Assembly: GCF_014212175.1 (NCBI RefSeq)
Contig: NZ_JACJVR010000127.1
Span: 1 to 63,478 of the forward strand
Length of the DNA stretch: 63,478 bases
Reading direction: 5' to 3'
Origin: Cohnella xylanilytica
GTDB taxonomy: Bacteria > Bacillota > Bacilli > Paenibacillales > Paenibacillaceae
Shown: piece after piece, positions 50,879-62,300 of the stretch
Numbering within the stretch: position 1 is the first letter of the stretch
How the letters are laid out: every line of letters starts with the position of its first letter
The notes under the pieces: model-generated
The model's input: the letters and a program-made list of their open reading frames with translations, nothing else
Told to the model about the DNA's origin: nothing
Databases searched by the model: none
Position numbers and translations under genes: made by a program

Positions 50879-53308
50879 ATGTTAACGAGCGAGACGATCC
50901 ACCCCGACCGTAACGACAAGAGAGAGGCGCGGGCCGCCGTCCACCGGATCGGACGCGTCGCGCGGTGGGAACTCGCGGAAGAAGGCGTGCGGTTGTACGG
51001 GGAGAAGGCGAATCTCTCGCTGACCTTCCTCGCAGATGGTGCCGTGCGCATCCGCCTGTTCTTCGGTGTCGCGCCGGATCTGGCGACGACGCCCGCCGTG
51101 CTGCCGCAGACGAAGGCCGGCGCCGTCTCGCTGGAAGAGACGGCGCGCGATTATCGCGCGGTTGCCGCCGGCGGGGTCGCCGTCGCCGTCGACCGGGAAC
51201 GGGGCATCTTCTCCGTCTTCCGCGCGAACGGGGAGACGCTGCTCGCGGGCGTCGACCTGTTCTGGGACCGGGACCGCAGCGCGACGCTGACGGCGGGCAT
51301 GGACGAGAACTCGCACTTCTACGGCTTGGGGGAGAAGACCGGCTTCCTGGACAAGAAGGGCGAGCGCTACGAGATGTGGAACAGCGACGTCTACGAGCCG
51401 CACGTCCCGGACATTAGCGCGTTGTACCAATCGATTCCGCTGCTGATCCACTTCCGTTCCGGCGGGACGGGGGCGGCCTACGGCGTCTTCCTCGACGATC
51501 CGGGCCGCGCGGCGTTCGACATGCGGACGTCGCCGGACCGGTACGCCATCCAGTCCGAGAACGGCAATCTCGACTTGTACGTGCTGGAAGGGCCGACGCT
51601 GAAGGACGTCGTGAAGCGCTACGCCGGCTTGACCGGCAAGCCGCCGATGCCGCCGCGCTGGGCGATCGGCTACCAGCAGTCGCGCTACAGCTACATGAAC
51701 GAGGAAGAAGTGCTCGGCATCGCCCGGACGATGCGGGAGAAGCGGATTCCTTGCGACGTCATCTACCTGGACATCCACTACATGGACGAATACCGGGTGT
51801 TCACCTGGGATCCGGAGCGGTTCCCCGATCCGAAGGGGATGATGCGGCAGCTGAAGGAGATGGGCTTCCGCGTCGTGCCGATCGTCGACCCCGGCGTCAA
51901 GCAGGACCCCAAGTACCCGGTCTACGTGGAAGGAGTGCGGGAAGGATACTTCTGCAAGAAGCTCGAGGGCGAGACGTTCATCGGCAACGTGTGGCCCGGA
52001 CCGAGCGCCTTCACGGACTATACGGACGAACGCGCCGCCAAGTGGTGGGGAGACTTGCACCAGTTCTATATCGACCACGGCATCGAAGGCATCTGGAACG
52101 ACATGAACGAGCCTTCCGTCTTCAACACCGCGTCCAAGACGATGGACGTCGACGTCGTTCATGCCAATGGCGGCCGTCCGAAAACGCACGGCGAATGGCA
52201 TAACCTGTACGGCATGCTCATGTCGAAGGCCACCTACGAGGGGATGGCGCGAGGGCTCGGCGGGGAGCGTCCGTTCGTGCTGACCCGGGCCGGGTACGCG
52301 GGCATTCAGCGCTACGCGGCCGTATGGACGGGGGACAACCGCAGCTACTGGGAGCACCTGGCGATGAGCATCCCGATGGTGCTCAACCTCGGGTTGTCCG
52401 GGGTCGCGTTCGCCGGGCCGGACATCGGCGGCTTCTCCCACCATGCGAGCGGAGAGCTCGTCGCGCGGTGGACGCAGGCGGGCGCGCTGTTCCCGTTCTG
52501 CCGCAATCACAGCGCCATCGACACGCCGCACCAGGAGCCGTGGGTATACGGCGAACGCGTCGAAGCGATTTGCCGGGAATACCTCGGGCTTCGGTACCGA
52601 TTGATGCCGTATCTGTACTCCCTGTTCTACGAAGCGACGTCGACCGGCTTGCCGATCGTCCGTCCGCTGCTGCTGGAATATCCGGAGGATGCGAACGTCG
52701 CGAATCTGTGCGACCAGTTCCTGCTCGGCCGCGACCTGCTCGCCGCTCCGATCCTGCGTCCGGGGACGACCGCCCGCTCCGTCTATTTGCCGGAAGGGGT
52801 ATGGCTCGACTTCTGGACGGGCGAGAGGCTGGAAGGCGGACGGTTCGTTCTGGCGCAGGCGCCGCTGGAAGTGATGCCGCTGTACGTGCGGGCGGGAGCG
52901 ATCCTTCCCGAGCAGCCTCTTCGCCAGCACGCGGAGGAGGCGGTGGAAGGGCCGACGACGCTTCGCGTCTATGCCGGAGGGGAAGGCAGCTTCCGGTTGT
53001 TCGAGGACGATGGCCGGACGTTCGGCTACGAGAGCGGGCGTTACCGGCTGCGGGAATTTGCTTGGACGGAAGCGGACGGCGAACGTACGCTTAGCGCGAG
53101 CGTCGTTCACGACGGGTACGAGGGAGACGCGTCCGAGCTGCGCATCGCCGTCGGGAACCTGGACCGCGAGCCGTCGTCGGTGCAGCTGTCCGGCGCCGAG
53201 GAGTCGGGCGCTCGGCATTACGACGCGGCGAAGAAGGTCCTGACCGTGTCCGTGCGCGGAGCCGGCGGGGAGTTCCGTCTCTCGCTGCAAGAGCAGGGAC
53301 TTCGATAA
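50879..53308 (+). CDS. Alpha-glucosidase (GH31)
   Basis: An 809-residue GH31 enzyme. An N-terminal galactose-mutarotase-like domain is followed by the barrel with nucleophile D408 (EGIWNDMNEPSVF) and acid/base D486 (AVWTGDNRSYW), plus FAGPDIGGFSHHASGEL and proximal and distal beta domains. It hydrolyses alpha-glucosidic bonds in maltose-like oligosaccharides. No signal peptide, so it is cytoplasmic. AGAGGTGA lies seven bases before the ATG. It diverges from the six-Cys peptide operon, and the link is probably chance. Confidence 0.93.
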   Translation: MLTSETIHPDRNDKREARAAVHRIGRVARWELAEEGVRLYGEKANLSLTFLADGAVRIRLFFGVAPDLATTPAVLPQTKAGAVSLEETARDYRAVAAGGVAVAVDRERGIFSVFRANGETLLAGVDLFWDRDRSATLTAGMDENSHFYGLGEKTGFLDKKGERYEMWNSDVYEPHVPDISALYQSIPLLIHFRSGGTGAAYGVFLDDPGRAAFDMRTSPDRYAIQSENGNLDLYVLEGPTLKDVVKRYAGLTGKPPMPPRWAIGYQQSRYSYMNEEEVLGIARTMREKRIPCDVIYLDIHYMDEYRVFTWDPERFPDPKGMMRQLKEMGFRVVPIVDPGVKQDPKYPVYVEGVREGYFCKKLEGETFIGNVWPGPSAFTDYTDERAAKWWGDLHQFYIDHGIEGIWNDMNEPSVFNTASKTMDVDVVHANGGRPKTHGEWHNLYGMLMSKATYEGMARGLGGERPFVLTRAGYAGIQRYAAVWTGDNRSYWEHLAMSIPMVLNLGLSGVAFAGPDIGGFSHHASGELVARWTQAGALFPFCRNHSAIDTPHQEPWVYGERVEAICREYLGLRYRLMPYLYSLFYEATSTGLPIVRPLLLEYPEDANVANLCDQFLLGRDLLAAPILRPGTTARSVYLPEGVWLDFWTGERLEGGRFVLAQAPLEVMPLYVRAGAILPEQPLRQHAEEAVEGPTTLRVYAGGEGSFRLFEDDGRTFGYESGRYRLREFAWTEADGERTLSASVVHDGYEGDASELRIAVGNLDREPSSVQLSGAEESGARHYDAAKKVLTVSVRGAGGEFRLSLQEQGLR

Positions 53309-53327
53309 CATCCTATAGACGGTAAAA

Positions 53328-53371
53328 ACGGCAGTCCGCCGCCGGCTTCTAGCCGCGGCGGACTGCCGTTC
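53328..53371. terminator. Convergent terminator between GH31 and the sulfonate-type operon
   Basis: A 15-bp stem (53328-53342 with 53355-53369) with a short loop. The minus strand continues into a five-U run, so it mainly ends the leftward operon. Confidence 0.8.
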
Positions 53372-53372
53372 G

Positions 53373-54158
53373 TTATTCTTGGATCGCCTTCAGGCTCTCC
53401 TCGCGGATAAGCTCCGTGAGGCGCTCTTTGTATTGAAGGAACCGCGGATCCACTTTGATCTGGTAGGAGCGGGGGTGCTCCAGCTCAATCGGGATATCCG
53501 CTTTGATCTTCCCCGGCCGGGAGGTCATGACGAGTACCCGGCTCGCGAGGTAGATGGATTCCTCCACGTCGTGCGTGATGAAGACGATCGTTTTGTTCGT
53601 TTTCTCCCAAATCTCCAATAGCTGCTCCTGCATTAGCGTCCGCGTCTGATTATCGAGAGCGCCGAACGGCTCGTCGAGCAGCAGCACTTCGGGATCGTTC
53701 GCCAATGCGCGCGCGATGGCGACCCGCTGCTGCATGCCTCCGGACAGCTGCTTGGCGTAGTGGTTCTCGAACCCTCTCAATCCGACTAAATCGATATATT
53801 GGGCAGCGATCTCCTTGCGTTCCCTGGCTCCTATCCTTTTGTTCTTCAGCCCGAATTCGATGTTCTCCGCAACGTTAAGCCACGGGAACAGGGAATAGGC
53901 CTGGAACACCATCCCCCGATCGGCGGAAGGGCCGTCGATCTCTTCGCCGTCCAAATACACGCTGCCGGTCGATTGCTCCTCCAGCCCCGCGATAATGCGA
54001 AGAAGCGTCGATTTGCCGCAGCCGGAAGGGCCGAGCACGGTGATGAATTCGTTTGTGGCGATGTGAAGGTCGACGGTGTCGAGGGCGAGCACGTCCGGCT
54101 TCTTTTTGACTCCGGGGAACCTCTTGCTGACATTGCGAATCTCGAGTTTTGGCTGCAT
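53373..54158 (-). CDS. Sulfonate/nitrate/taurine-type ABC transporter ATPase
   Basis: A 261-residue ATPase of the SsuB/TauB/NrtD group: Walker A GPSGCGKSTLLRIIAGLEE, signature LSGGMQQRVA, Walker B VLLLDEPFGALD, H-loop FITHDVEESIYLASRVLV. It ends the operon SBP-permease-ATPase on the minus strand, starting six bases after the permease stop with GGAAGGTGA. The specific anion cannot be read from the ATPase. Confidence 0.9.
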   Translation of the reverse strand: MQPKLEIRNVSKRFPGVKKKPDVLALDTVDLHIATNEFITVLGPSGCGKSTLLRIIAGLEEQSTGSVYLDGEEIDGPSADRGMVFQAYSLFPWLNVAENIEFGLKNKRIGARERKEIAAQYIDLVGLRGFENHYAKQLSGGMQQRVAIARALANDPEVLLLDEPFGALDNQTRTLMQEQLLEIWEKTNKTIVFITHDVEESIYLASRVLVMTSRPGKIKADIPIELEHPRSYQIKVDPRFLQYKERLTELIREESLKAIQE

Positions 54159-54164
54159 CGGTCA

Positions 54165-54986
54165 TCACCTTCCGTAATTCCACGGGAACATTCCGCGGAT
54201 GGCCCGCTTCAGGATCAAGTCCGTTATTAACCCCAGAACGCCGATCGTCAAAATTCCGTAAATAATGTTGCTCGTTCTCAGCATCCGCTGAGATTCGATG
54301 ATGACATGTCCGATTCCCGTCGAAGCGGCGACGAGCTCGGCTACGATGATATACGTCCATGCCCAGCCCAGAACCAGCCTGGCGATCTCCATCATTCCGG
54401 GCAGGGAGGCCGGCAGAATGACGGAGCGAAGCACGCCGAGCGGGGAGGAGCCGAGCGTATAAGACGCTTCGAGCAGCTCGCGCCGGACGCCGCCTACTTC
54501 CACGGCGGTCATAAGGACGATCGAGAACAGGCTGCCGAAGAAGATGACCGAGATTTTCTCCACGTCCCCGACTCCGATCCACAGGATGAACAAGGGAATA
54601 AACGCGGATACCGGCATATAGCGGACGAAGGATATCATAGGTTCGAAGAAGGCTTCCAAGGCTTTATAAGTCCCGATCAGCACGCCGAGCGCGGAACCGG
54701 CGAGGAACGCCAAGACGAAGCCGACGAGCACTCGGTAAACCGTTGCGAGAATGTCCTGAATGAAGTCGAATTCGGTAAACAGCGTAATTCCCGACTCGAC
54801 GATCTTGGAGGGGGACGGCAAGAACAGCTTGTCGACGATGCCGCCATAGGTCAGCAAGGACCAGACGGCGAGAAGAAGGGCGAAGCTGGACAGCGTCAGG
54901 GCAAGGTAGAGGCGGGGAGAGATGGAGCTTTGCGGCTCCAGCCATCTCCTTCTCTTCGATTTGCGTCGCATAGCGGGTCTGTTCAT
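54165..54986 (-). CDS. Sulfonate/nitrate/taurine-type ABC transporter permease
   Basis: A 273-residue permease of the SsuC/TauC group with six transmembrane helices. The EAA loop (LLEASYTLGSSPLGVLRSVILPASLPGMM) and the block WTYIIVAELVAASTGIGHVI are typical. The first 20 residues are strongly basic (KSKRRRW). GGAGAAC lies upstream. It follows the binding-protein gene by ten bases. Confidence 0.88.
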   Translation of the reverse strand: MNRPAMRRKSKRRRWLEPQSSISPRLYLALTLSSFALLLAVWSLLTYGGIVDKLFLPSPSKIVESGITLFTEFDFIQDILATVYRVLVGFVLAFLAGSALGVLIGTYKALEAFFEPMISFVRYMPVSAFIPLFILWIGVGDVEKISVIFFGSLFSIVLMTAVEVGGVRRELLEASYTLGSSPLGVLRSVILPASLPGMMEIARLVLGWAWTYIIVAELVAASTGIGHVIIESQRMLRTSNIIYGILTIGVLGLITDLILKRAIRGMFPWNYGR

Positions 54987-54996
54987 GATGTTCTCC

Positions 54997-56046
54997 TTAA
55001 CGGATGGCGGAATAGTCGATCAGACTGTCGATGTCGGGAGCCGAATCGATCAGCTTGTGGTCCAGCCAGAACTTCGCTCCGAGCTCCGTCAGCTCGCGAA
55101 GAGCTCCCGGTTGTTCCTTGGTGCCGAAATATTCTTGGTTCCTCGCTTGGTCGTAATAACGCACGCCGCTTAATCCGGCCTTGAACTCGTCCGTTGTCTG
55201 GTCGAACGCCCTCGCCATGATCTTCACGGCGTCTTCCTCGTTCGTCTTGTAGTACTCGACCGCTTCGAACCAGGATTGGGCGAGCGCTTTAACCGCGTCC
55301 GGATTCGCATCCGCGAAGTCCTTGCGCAATCCGATCGTATCGGCGATAACGCCTGGCGTAGCGTCGCTCGAGACCAGGACGCTGCCGAAGTCGGTATCCT
55401 TCGCCTTGGAGAGCCATGGCTCCCAAGTAACGGCGGCATCCACCTTCTTGGCGGCGAAGGCCGCTCCCGCGTCGCCCGCCGTCATGCTCTGGAGCTTGAT
55501 GTCCTTCTCGTCGATTCCTTCTTTGTTGAGCAGGTAGAGGAACCAGAAGAAGCTCGCGCCTCCGTCCGTCTGAACGGCTACCGTCTTGCCGACGAGGTCC
55601 TTCAGACTTTTGATTTCCTTCTTCGCGACCAGGCCGTCCCCTCCGTAAGAATCGTCGAGCGCGACTACCTGTACGACTGGCACTCCGCTCGCCGCCGTGA
55701 CCACATGGGTGTCGACGGTCGAGGTGAAGCCCTGGATCCGGTTCGCGGCCAGCGTGCTTCGACGATCGGCGACGCTCTCCATCTTGACCAGCTCCACATC
55801 GAGACCATGTTCCTTGAAGAAGCCTTTCTCTTGCGCGATATAGAGCGGAGCGAAGCCGACCCAGCTCGACAACGCTAACGATAGCTTCGTCGGTTCGCCG
55901 GAGCTTCCGTTCCCGCTTCCGGCCTCAGCCCCCGTTGACGCGGTCCCGGGCGAAGCGCCCGCACTCGTGTCACTATTGTTGCCGCATGCCGCCAATCCCG
56001 TCGCCAACGCGAGCGTCAGCAAGGCCAAACCCCATTTCTTCGCCAT
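54997..56046 (-). CDS. Sulfonate/nitrate/taurine-type ABC transporter substrate-binding lipoprotein
   Basis: A 349-residue lipoprotein: lipobox LAACGNNS, a short Ser/Gly/Ala linker, then an NMT1/SsuA-like fold (LSSWVGFAPLYIAQEKGFFKEHGLDVELVKM, and KDLVGKTVAVQTDGGASFFW). It heads the operon after an attenuator-like leader. The ATG at 56046 follows GGGAGG; an ATG seven codons upstream is less well placed. Substrate may be an alkanesulfonate, taurine or a similar compound; the sequence does not decide. Confidence 0.88.
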   Translation of the reverse strand: MAKKWGLALLTLALATGLAACGNNSDTSAGASPGTASTGAEAGSGNGSSGEPTKLSLALSSWVGFAPLYIAQEKGFFKEHGLDVELVKMESVADRRSTLAANRIQGFTSTVDTHVVTAASGVPVVQVVALDDSYGGDGLVAKKEIKSLKDLVGKTVAVQTDGGASFFWFLYLLNKEGIDEKDIKLQSMTAGDAGAAFAAKKVDAAVTWEPWLSKAKDTDFGSVLVSSDATPGVIADTIGLRKDFADANPDAVKALAQSWFEAVEYYKTNEEDAVKIMARAFDQTTDEFKAGLSGVRYYDQARNQEYFGTKEQPGALRELTELGAKFWLDHKLIDSAPDIDSLIDYSAIR

Positions 56047-56083
56047 CTCTTTTCCTCCCAGCTCCATATGTTAATAAATATAA

Positions 56084-56143
56084 AAAACCGGAACAACAGC
56101 AAGGAATGCAGCGCAAACCGCATTCTTTGCCCGTACCGGTTTT
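56084..56143 (-). terminator. Leader terminator (candidate attenuator) of the sulfonate-type operon
   Basis: On the minus strand AAAACCGG and CCGGTTTT bracket an inner 11-bp stem (GCAAAGAATGC-type with one G-U pair), followed by TTTTTTATATTT. It lies in the 5' leader between the promoter at 56185-56213 and the gene start at 56046, where a terminator can only act as an attenuator. Confidence 0.75.
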
Positions 56144-56184
56144 CTACTCGCTAATAGCTAAATCCGCCAAACACTATGTAAGTA

Positions 56185-56213
56185 TATATAACATATAATT
56201 GATTTATCGTCAA
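56185..56213 (-). promoter_or_regulatory. Sigma-A promoter of the sulfonate-type operon
   Basis: TTGACG (56208-56213 complement) and TATATA (56185-56190) are exactly 17 bp apart on the minus strand. Confidence 0.75.
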
Positions 56214-56231
56214 ACACAACGGATAAATGTT

Positions 56232-56245
56232 ATGTTATATAACAT
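56232..56245. promoter_or_regulatory. Perfect 14-bp palindrome upstream of the promoter
   Basis: ATGTTATATAACAT is perfectly symmetric and lies 19 bases upstream of the -35. A partial copy (TATATAACATATAA) overlaps the -10 at about 56183-56196. The pairing suggests a dimeric regulator, unidentified. Confidence 0.55.
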
Positions 56246-56393
56246 TATAATATCGTGGGAATTGCCCGATATGAACCGCGAATGTCTCTCACCCCGTAGA
56301 ATCGCACCTATTTCGTTTAAAATTGCACATCGTTATGAAAGCGATTCCAAACTATGATAGATAGGAATGTTATTTCTTGGAGGGGGTTACCGA

Positions 56394-59300
56394 ATGGCAA
56401 GGGCTCGAAGATGGCTGGCCTGCTTGATGGCGGCGATCCTGCTGTTCTCCGCGGTTCCCGCCGCGTTCGCGGACGGACCGTCCGTTCCGTCGCCGCAGGA
56501 GACGGCGGCGCAGGAGCAAGCGCAGACGCCAACGCCGACGCAGACACCGCAGACGCCGCAGACGCCGCAGACGCCGGCGAACGGCGAAGCGATCGGCGAG
56601 GCGGCGACCGACGCAACGGCCGACACAACGACCGACTCGACCGTCGACGCAACCGTCGACGCCATAGCGGAAGCTGCGGCCGACGCGTCGCCGGCCTATA
56701 TCCGCATCAAAAACAAATGGCAAAGCAACTACCTGTACGAAGCCTCCGACGGAGTGGTCCGCTACGGCTTGACCGCTTCCGAGGATACGTCCTCGCATTG
56801 GACGATCGAGGATGGCCCTGATGGCACGAAGCGGATTCAGAACCGCAAGACGGGCCACTACATCACGCTCGAAGGAGTGTCCAAGCGCCGGGACCCGCTG
56901 ACGGCGAAGGCCGCGGCGGAGAGCGCGCCGGCGGACCGCTGGTACATCGAGCCGGCGAGCCGCGCGGGCTACAGCCTGATCAAGAGCGCGACCGTCCCCT
57001 CCTCGGCGAACCTCGTCATCCACGAGGAGGACCAGCTCGGCTTCGCCGAAGCGAGCAACGACATCAACGTGACGTTCGAGAGCCCGCAGTGGGCGTTCGA
57101 GCCCGTCGCCGAGCTGCAGCCCGTGCGCATCGTGAACCGGGAGCGCGCCGGCCAAGCCTTGTACGTCAAGGCGAACCCGGAAGCGCCCGACCGTCCGAAC
57201 GACACGGTCGCCTTCGGCAAGGTCGACCCGGGCGACGCCAAGGCGCAGTGGTACGTGGAGCCGGGAGAGGGAGGCGGAGTGAAGCTTCGCAACCGCGCGA
57301 CCGGCCAGTCTATCGTTCAGTTCGATCCGGACAACTATTGGCGGAAAATCGAAACGGGAACGTCCGACGATCCGCTCAAGCTGGAATGGACCGTCGCCGA
57401 CGCCAAGGACGAGCAGGGAGCCTCCGTCCCGGGCTACGTGACGTTCTCCAGCGCGTTCAATGCCTCCTACGTGCTGAACACGCAGTTCCCGGACGATACG
57501 TTCGCCCGCTCGAACGACTGGTCCAACGCCGGCCGGGCCAACGCCCACTGGAAGCTGGAGCCGGTATCCGACATCAAGCCGGTCCGCATCGTGAACTTCA
57601 CGACCGGCAGCGTCGGAACGGACTACCTGTACGAAGACGGAGGCGTCGTGAAGCATGGCGCTCTCGGCACCGAACAAAAGGACGATCCGCGTTACCAGTG
57701 GATCGTGGAAGATTACGACGGGGCCAAGAGAATCCGCAACGCGGCCACCGGCCATTACGTCGCGGCGGGCGATCCGCTGCTGGCGACGGACGGAGCGGGA
57801 GAGGGCTCCGCGGAGGATCAATGGTTTTTCCAGGCGTCGAGCCAGTACGACGATTACGTCACGATCCGCGGCCGGGCGGAAGGGGCCGGGTACTTGAACA
57901 TCGCGGAAGACGGGGACACGGCCCGCTCCGGAGACGTCGACCCGAACTCGGACGGCGCCCAGTGGCTGCTCGAGGACCCGTCCGTTCCGACGGACGGCAC
58001 GCCGCAGTACGTGCGCATCCAGAACGAATGGCAGCCGTTCGTCCTGTACGAGGACGAGAACGGCGAATTGAAGTACGGCAATGTCCGCTCCGATCAGCGC
58101 GACCAGTGGGCCATCGAGAAGTTTAACGGGCGCAAAAGAATTCAAAACCGCGCTACCGGCCACTATATCAACCTGCAATCGATGAAGGACGGGCACATCC
58201 AGGTGTCCGACGTCGAGGACAGCTGGACGAGCGCGGTCTGGATCATCGAGACGCTAGGCGGCGGCTCCAAGCTGATCTGCAGCGTGAACGATCCGAGCTC
58301 CGGCGGCGAAGTCGAGCGTCTGATCAACCTTCAGAACTTGACCAAATACGCCGAGTACGCAGCGATCAACCGCAACTGGGGAAGCCCGAAGTGGAAGTTC
58401 CTGACGGTGGCGGAGGACCGTCCGTCGAACGTGCGGCTCGTGAACAAGAAGACCGGCCAGGCGCTGTACGAGGAAGTCTCGGCGTCCGACCCGACCCAAG
58501 GCATCGTCCGCTACGGGGAGAAGCCGGCGTCCGATCCGTCCGCCGTCTGGTTCCTCGAGGACGCGGGCGACGGCTCCGTCCGGCTCAAGAACCGGGCGAC
58601 CGGCCACTACGTCGCGATGGAGAACGTCGGCGGCGACGTGGAGCAGGCGGATCCCCCGCAGCCGCTGCAGACGCTTCAGACGATCTACCCGGTGTGGGGC
58701 AGCGCGAAGTGGTTCATGGACGGCACGCAGGAGGCCGGCTACATCGCCCTTCGCAGCGCGTGGGCCGCGCACTATATCCGGGCGGAGGACGAAGGCGGAG
58801 GCGTCCGGGTGAGCAAGTCGGTCAAGGCGGAGGACGGGGCCATCGCGGACGGCGCGCTGTTCAAGGCGGAGCCCGTCGCGGACGAGGGACCGAGCCTGCC
58901 GGAAGGCCCGATCCGCATTCGGAACGTGTACAACGGCCAGTATCTCTATGAAAATAGCGGCGGAGTCGTCCTGTACGGGGACGTCGCGGAATCGAACGGC
59001 TACTCGCATTGGGTGCTGGAGACGAAGGACGGAACGACGCGCATCCGGAACCGGGTTACCGGGCATTCCATGGCGACGAGCCCGGACTATCGCTATATCG
59101 AGAGCAAGGCGTCGGCCGGGAGCGATCCGTCCGTCGAATGGGCGATCGAGCCGTCCCCGGACGGGGCGAATGCCCTCATTCGCAGCTTGAACGGCGGCTA
59201 CAGCGACGAATACGTCAACGTTCAGAACTCGGCGGGCTACGCGGAGAGGGGCTTGTACCCGGTCTCTTACGGCTCGCTGCAATGGGAGCTTCAAGCGGCG

Positions 59301-62300
59301 CCGGCCGAGTACGAGACGCCGTCCATGGGCGGCGAACGGAGCGACGTCACGTCCACCCCGGTGCATAACGACACGAACTACGTGACGATAAGCGCCGGAG
59401 GGAAGACGCTGCAGGAGACGGGCGGCAAGATCGTTCTCGGGAATGCCGGAGGCTCCTCCTCGCAGTGGCTCGTTCAAGACTTCAACGGGCGCAAGCTGTT
59501 GAAAAACCGGTCGACCGGACGCCTGCTCGCGTCCGGCGAAGGAGGCGCGCTCGCGGTCGTCGACGAGTCGCGGAGAACGGACGCCGCGGCGCAGTGGACG
59601 ATCGAGGAGTCGCTGGGGTACCGGATCATCCGCAGCGCGGCGTCGGAGGCGAAGCCGATGCTCGCGCGAGAAGGCGGCGCCGTCCGCCTGAACGCGGCGG
59701 CCGCGAAGAGCGAAGCGCTCTGGGCGTTCGAGCCGGTCGCGTCCGACGTGCGCTACGAGGCCGAGGACGCCTTCCTCGGCGGCGGCGCCAAGGCCGCGTC
59801 CGACGCGGCGGGCTTCGCCGGCTCGGGCTACGCCGGCGGATTCGAGGCGGAAGGCGCGAGGATCGCCTTCGCCGTCAACGCCCAAGCCGCGGGCGGCTAC
59901 AAGGCTACCCTGCGCTACATGAACGCGGGCGACGCTTCTCGCGCGCCGAGCCTGTACGTGAACGGCTTGCGCGCGCAGACGCTGACGCTGCCGAAGGCGT
60001 CCGGCTGGCGGAGCCTCTCGCTCGACCTTAATCTTAGAAGCGGCATCAACTCGGTCGAAGTCCGATTCGATGCCGGGAATGGCGCCGGAGCGGCGATCGA
60101 CTCCTTGACGGTCGACAACTCTGTGAACAAGGCGTATCGGGGAGCGACGGTTCCTTATATTACGTACGAAGCCGAGGACGGCTCGACGAACGGAACGCTG
60201 ATCGGGCCTTCGCGCGCTTACCGCGACGTCGCCTCCGAAGCGTCCGGCCGACGGGCGGTCAGGCTCGGCGAGACGGGACAGTACGTCGAATTCAAGACGG
60301 CGAAGGCGGCCAATTCGATCGTCCTCCGCTATTCGATCCCGGACAGCGCAGACGGGGCGGGCCAGGAAGCGACGCTCGGCCTGTACGTCAACGGCGAGTT
60401 CCGGCAGAAGCTGAAGCTGACTTCCAAATACGCGTGGGAGTACGGCAGCTATCCTTGGTCGAACGATCCGGACCAAGGCAGCGCTCACCGCTTTTTCGAC
60501 GAGATTCATGCCCTCATCGGGAACGTTCCGGCCGGCGCGACGATCCGGCTGGAGAAGGACGCGGACAGCGCCGCCGACTATTACGTCGTCGACCTGGCGG
60601 AGCTGGAGCAAGTCGCGGATCCGTTCGCGAAGCCGGAAGGGTTCGTCTCGGTGACGGACTACGGCGCGATCTCCGGAGACGGCGCGGACGACACCGCCGC
60701 GTTCAAAGCGGCGATGGCGGCGGCCAAGGCGGCCCGGCAAGGCGTCTGGTTCCCGCAGGGCGAGTTCGAGCTGGGAGACGGGCTTCTCTACCTCGACGAC
60801 GTGACGATCCGCGGGGCTGGCATGTGGCACACGCGGCTGAACGGTGCGAAGTTCGTCGGTCGGGGCAAGAACATTCAAGTGTACGACCTGCTCATCGACG
60901 GCGGCATCAACGAGCGCGACGACGAAGCGATTACGAATGCATTTCACGGCGCGTTCGGTCCGGGATCCGTCATCCAGAACGTCTGGATCGAACATACGAA
61001 GGCAGGGCTGTGGCTCACGAAGCTGAAGGACGGCGAGGAGATCACCGACGGTCTGTACATGCTCGGCCTGCGCATCCGCAACCTGATGGCGGACGGCATC
61101 AACTTCTGCGTCGGCACGAGCAATAGCTGGATGGAGCAATCCGACATTCGCTACCCGGGCGACGACGGCATCGCGATCTGGTCGGCCGAAGGCCGGGCCA
61201 GCGTGAACAACACGGCGCGCTTCAACACGGTATCGCTGCCTTGGCTGGCGGATAACATTGTTGTTTTCGGCGGTACCGACAATAAGATTCTGGATAACGT
61301 GGCCAAGGACACGATCACGAACGGAGCCGGCATCGCGGTATCGACCCGCTTCAACCCGGTGTCGTTCGCGGGAACGACGGTCGTGGAGAGGAACACGCTT
61401 ATCCGCACGGGCAGCTACGACACCGGGTACGCGACCGATCTCGGCGCGATCTGGGTGTTCGCCAGCGACAAGGATCTGGACGGCAACGTCGTCATCCGCG
61501 ACAACGTCGCGCTGGACAGCGCCTACCAAGGGCTGTCGATCCAAGGGAACTTCAAGATCGGCAACGTGCTGCTACAGGATCTCGTGTTCGACGGCATGGG
61601 GACGAAGGGAGTCGACGTCTCCTCGACGGTCGGCGGTACCGTTCTCCTCGACAATGTCATCTTCCGTGGCGCGAAAATCGCGGACGTGGCGAACGCGGCG
61701 GGAGATGCGTTCGCGCTCGAGGAGCTCAACGAGGGCTTCGCGAACGCGATCAAGCCGTTTAGCGTCAAGCTGAGCGACGGCACGACGGCCCGCTTCGCGC
61801 TGGAGAAGGGCAAGAAGACGAAGCTTCGCGTGTATGACCGGCAGGGGGCCGACGTCACCGCGAACGCCGATTGGACCGTCGCCGATTCCTCCGTCGCGAC
61901 GATCGACGATAGCGGAGAAGTCGTCGCTCGCGGCGTGGGAACGACTTCGGTCGAGGTCGTCTGCGGCGACGCGAAGCGGACCTACAGCTTGCAGGTGAAG
62001 GAAGCGGCCGGAAGACCGTCTCCGGGCTCGGGGTCCGGAAGCGGAGGCGGTGGCGGCGGGGAGGCGCCCGTCGCTAATGATGGCGGTGCGGCTGCCAACG
62101 ACCGCAAGCTGGCGGAAGCGAAGGAAGACTCGATCGTCTTCGAGCTCGGAGGTGCGGGCTCGGAGGCGGGAACGGGCACGGGCTCGGGTGCCGCCGGGGA
62201 GCTGCCGTTCACCGTGGCCGGGCTTCGCCAGGCGCTCGCGGATAACCCGAACGCGACGATCGTCGTTCGTTCCGGCGAAGCCTCGTACCGGTTCCCGCTG

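Larger units (their letters stand above)
56047..56393. other. 347-bp regulatory interval between the sulfonate-type operon and the giant glycanase
   Basis: It holds the promoter, palindrome and attenuator described separately (56084-56245) and the plus-strand start region of the glycanase. It is AT-rich from 56150 to 56250. I see no gene. Confidence 0.6.

Noticed and set aside
58254..61544. 1,096-codon minus-strand frame
   Set aside because: Shadow of the giant glycanase gene; composition and lack of start signals argue against it.
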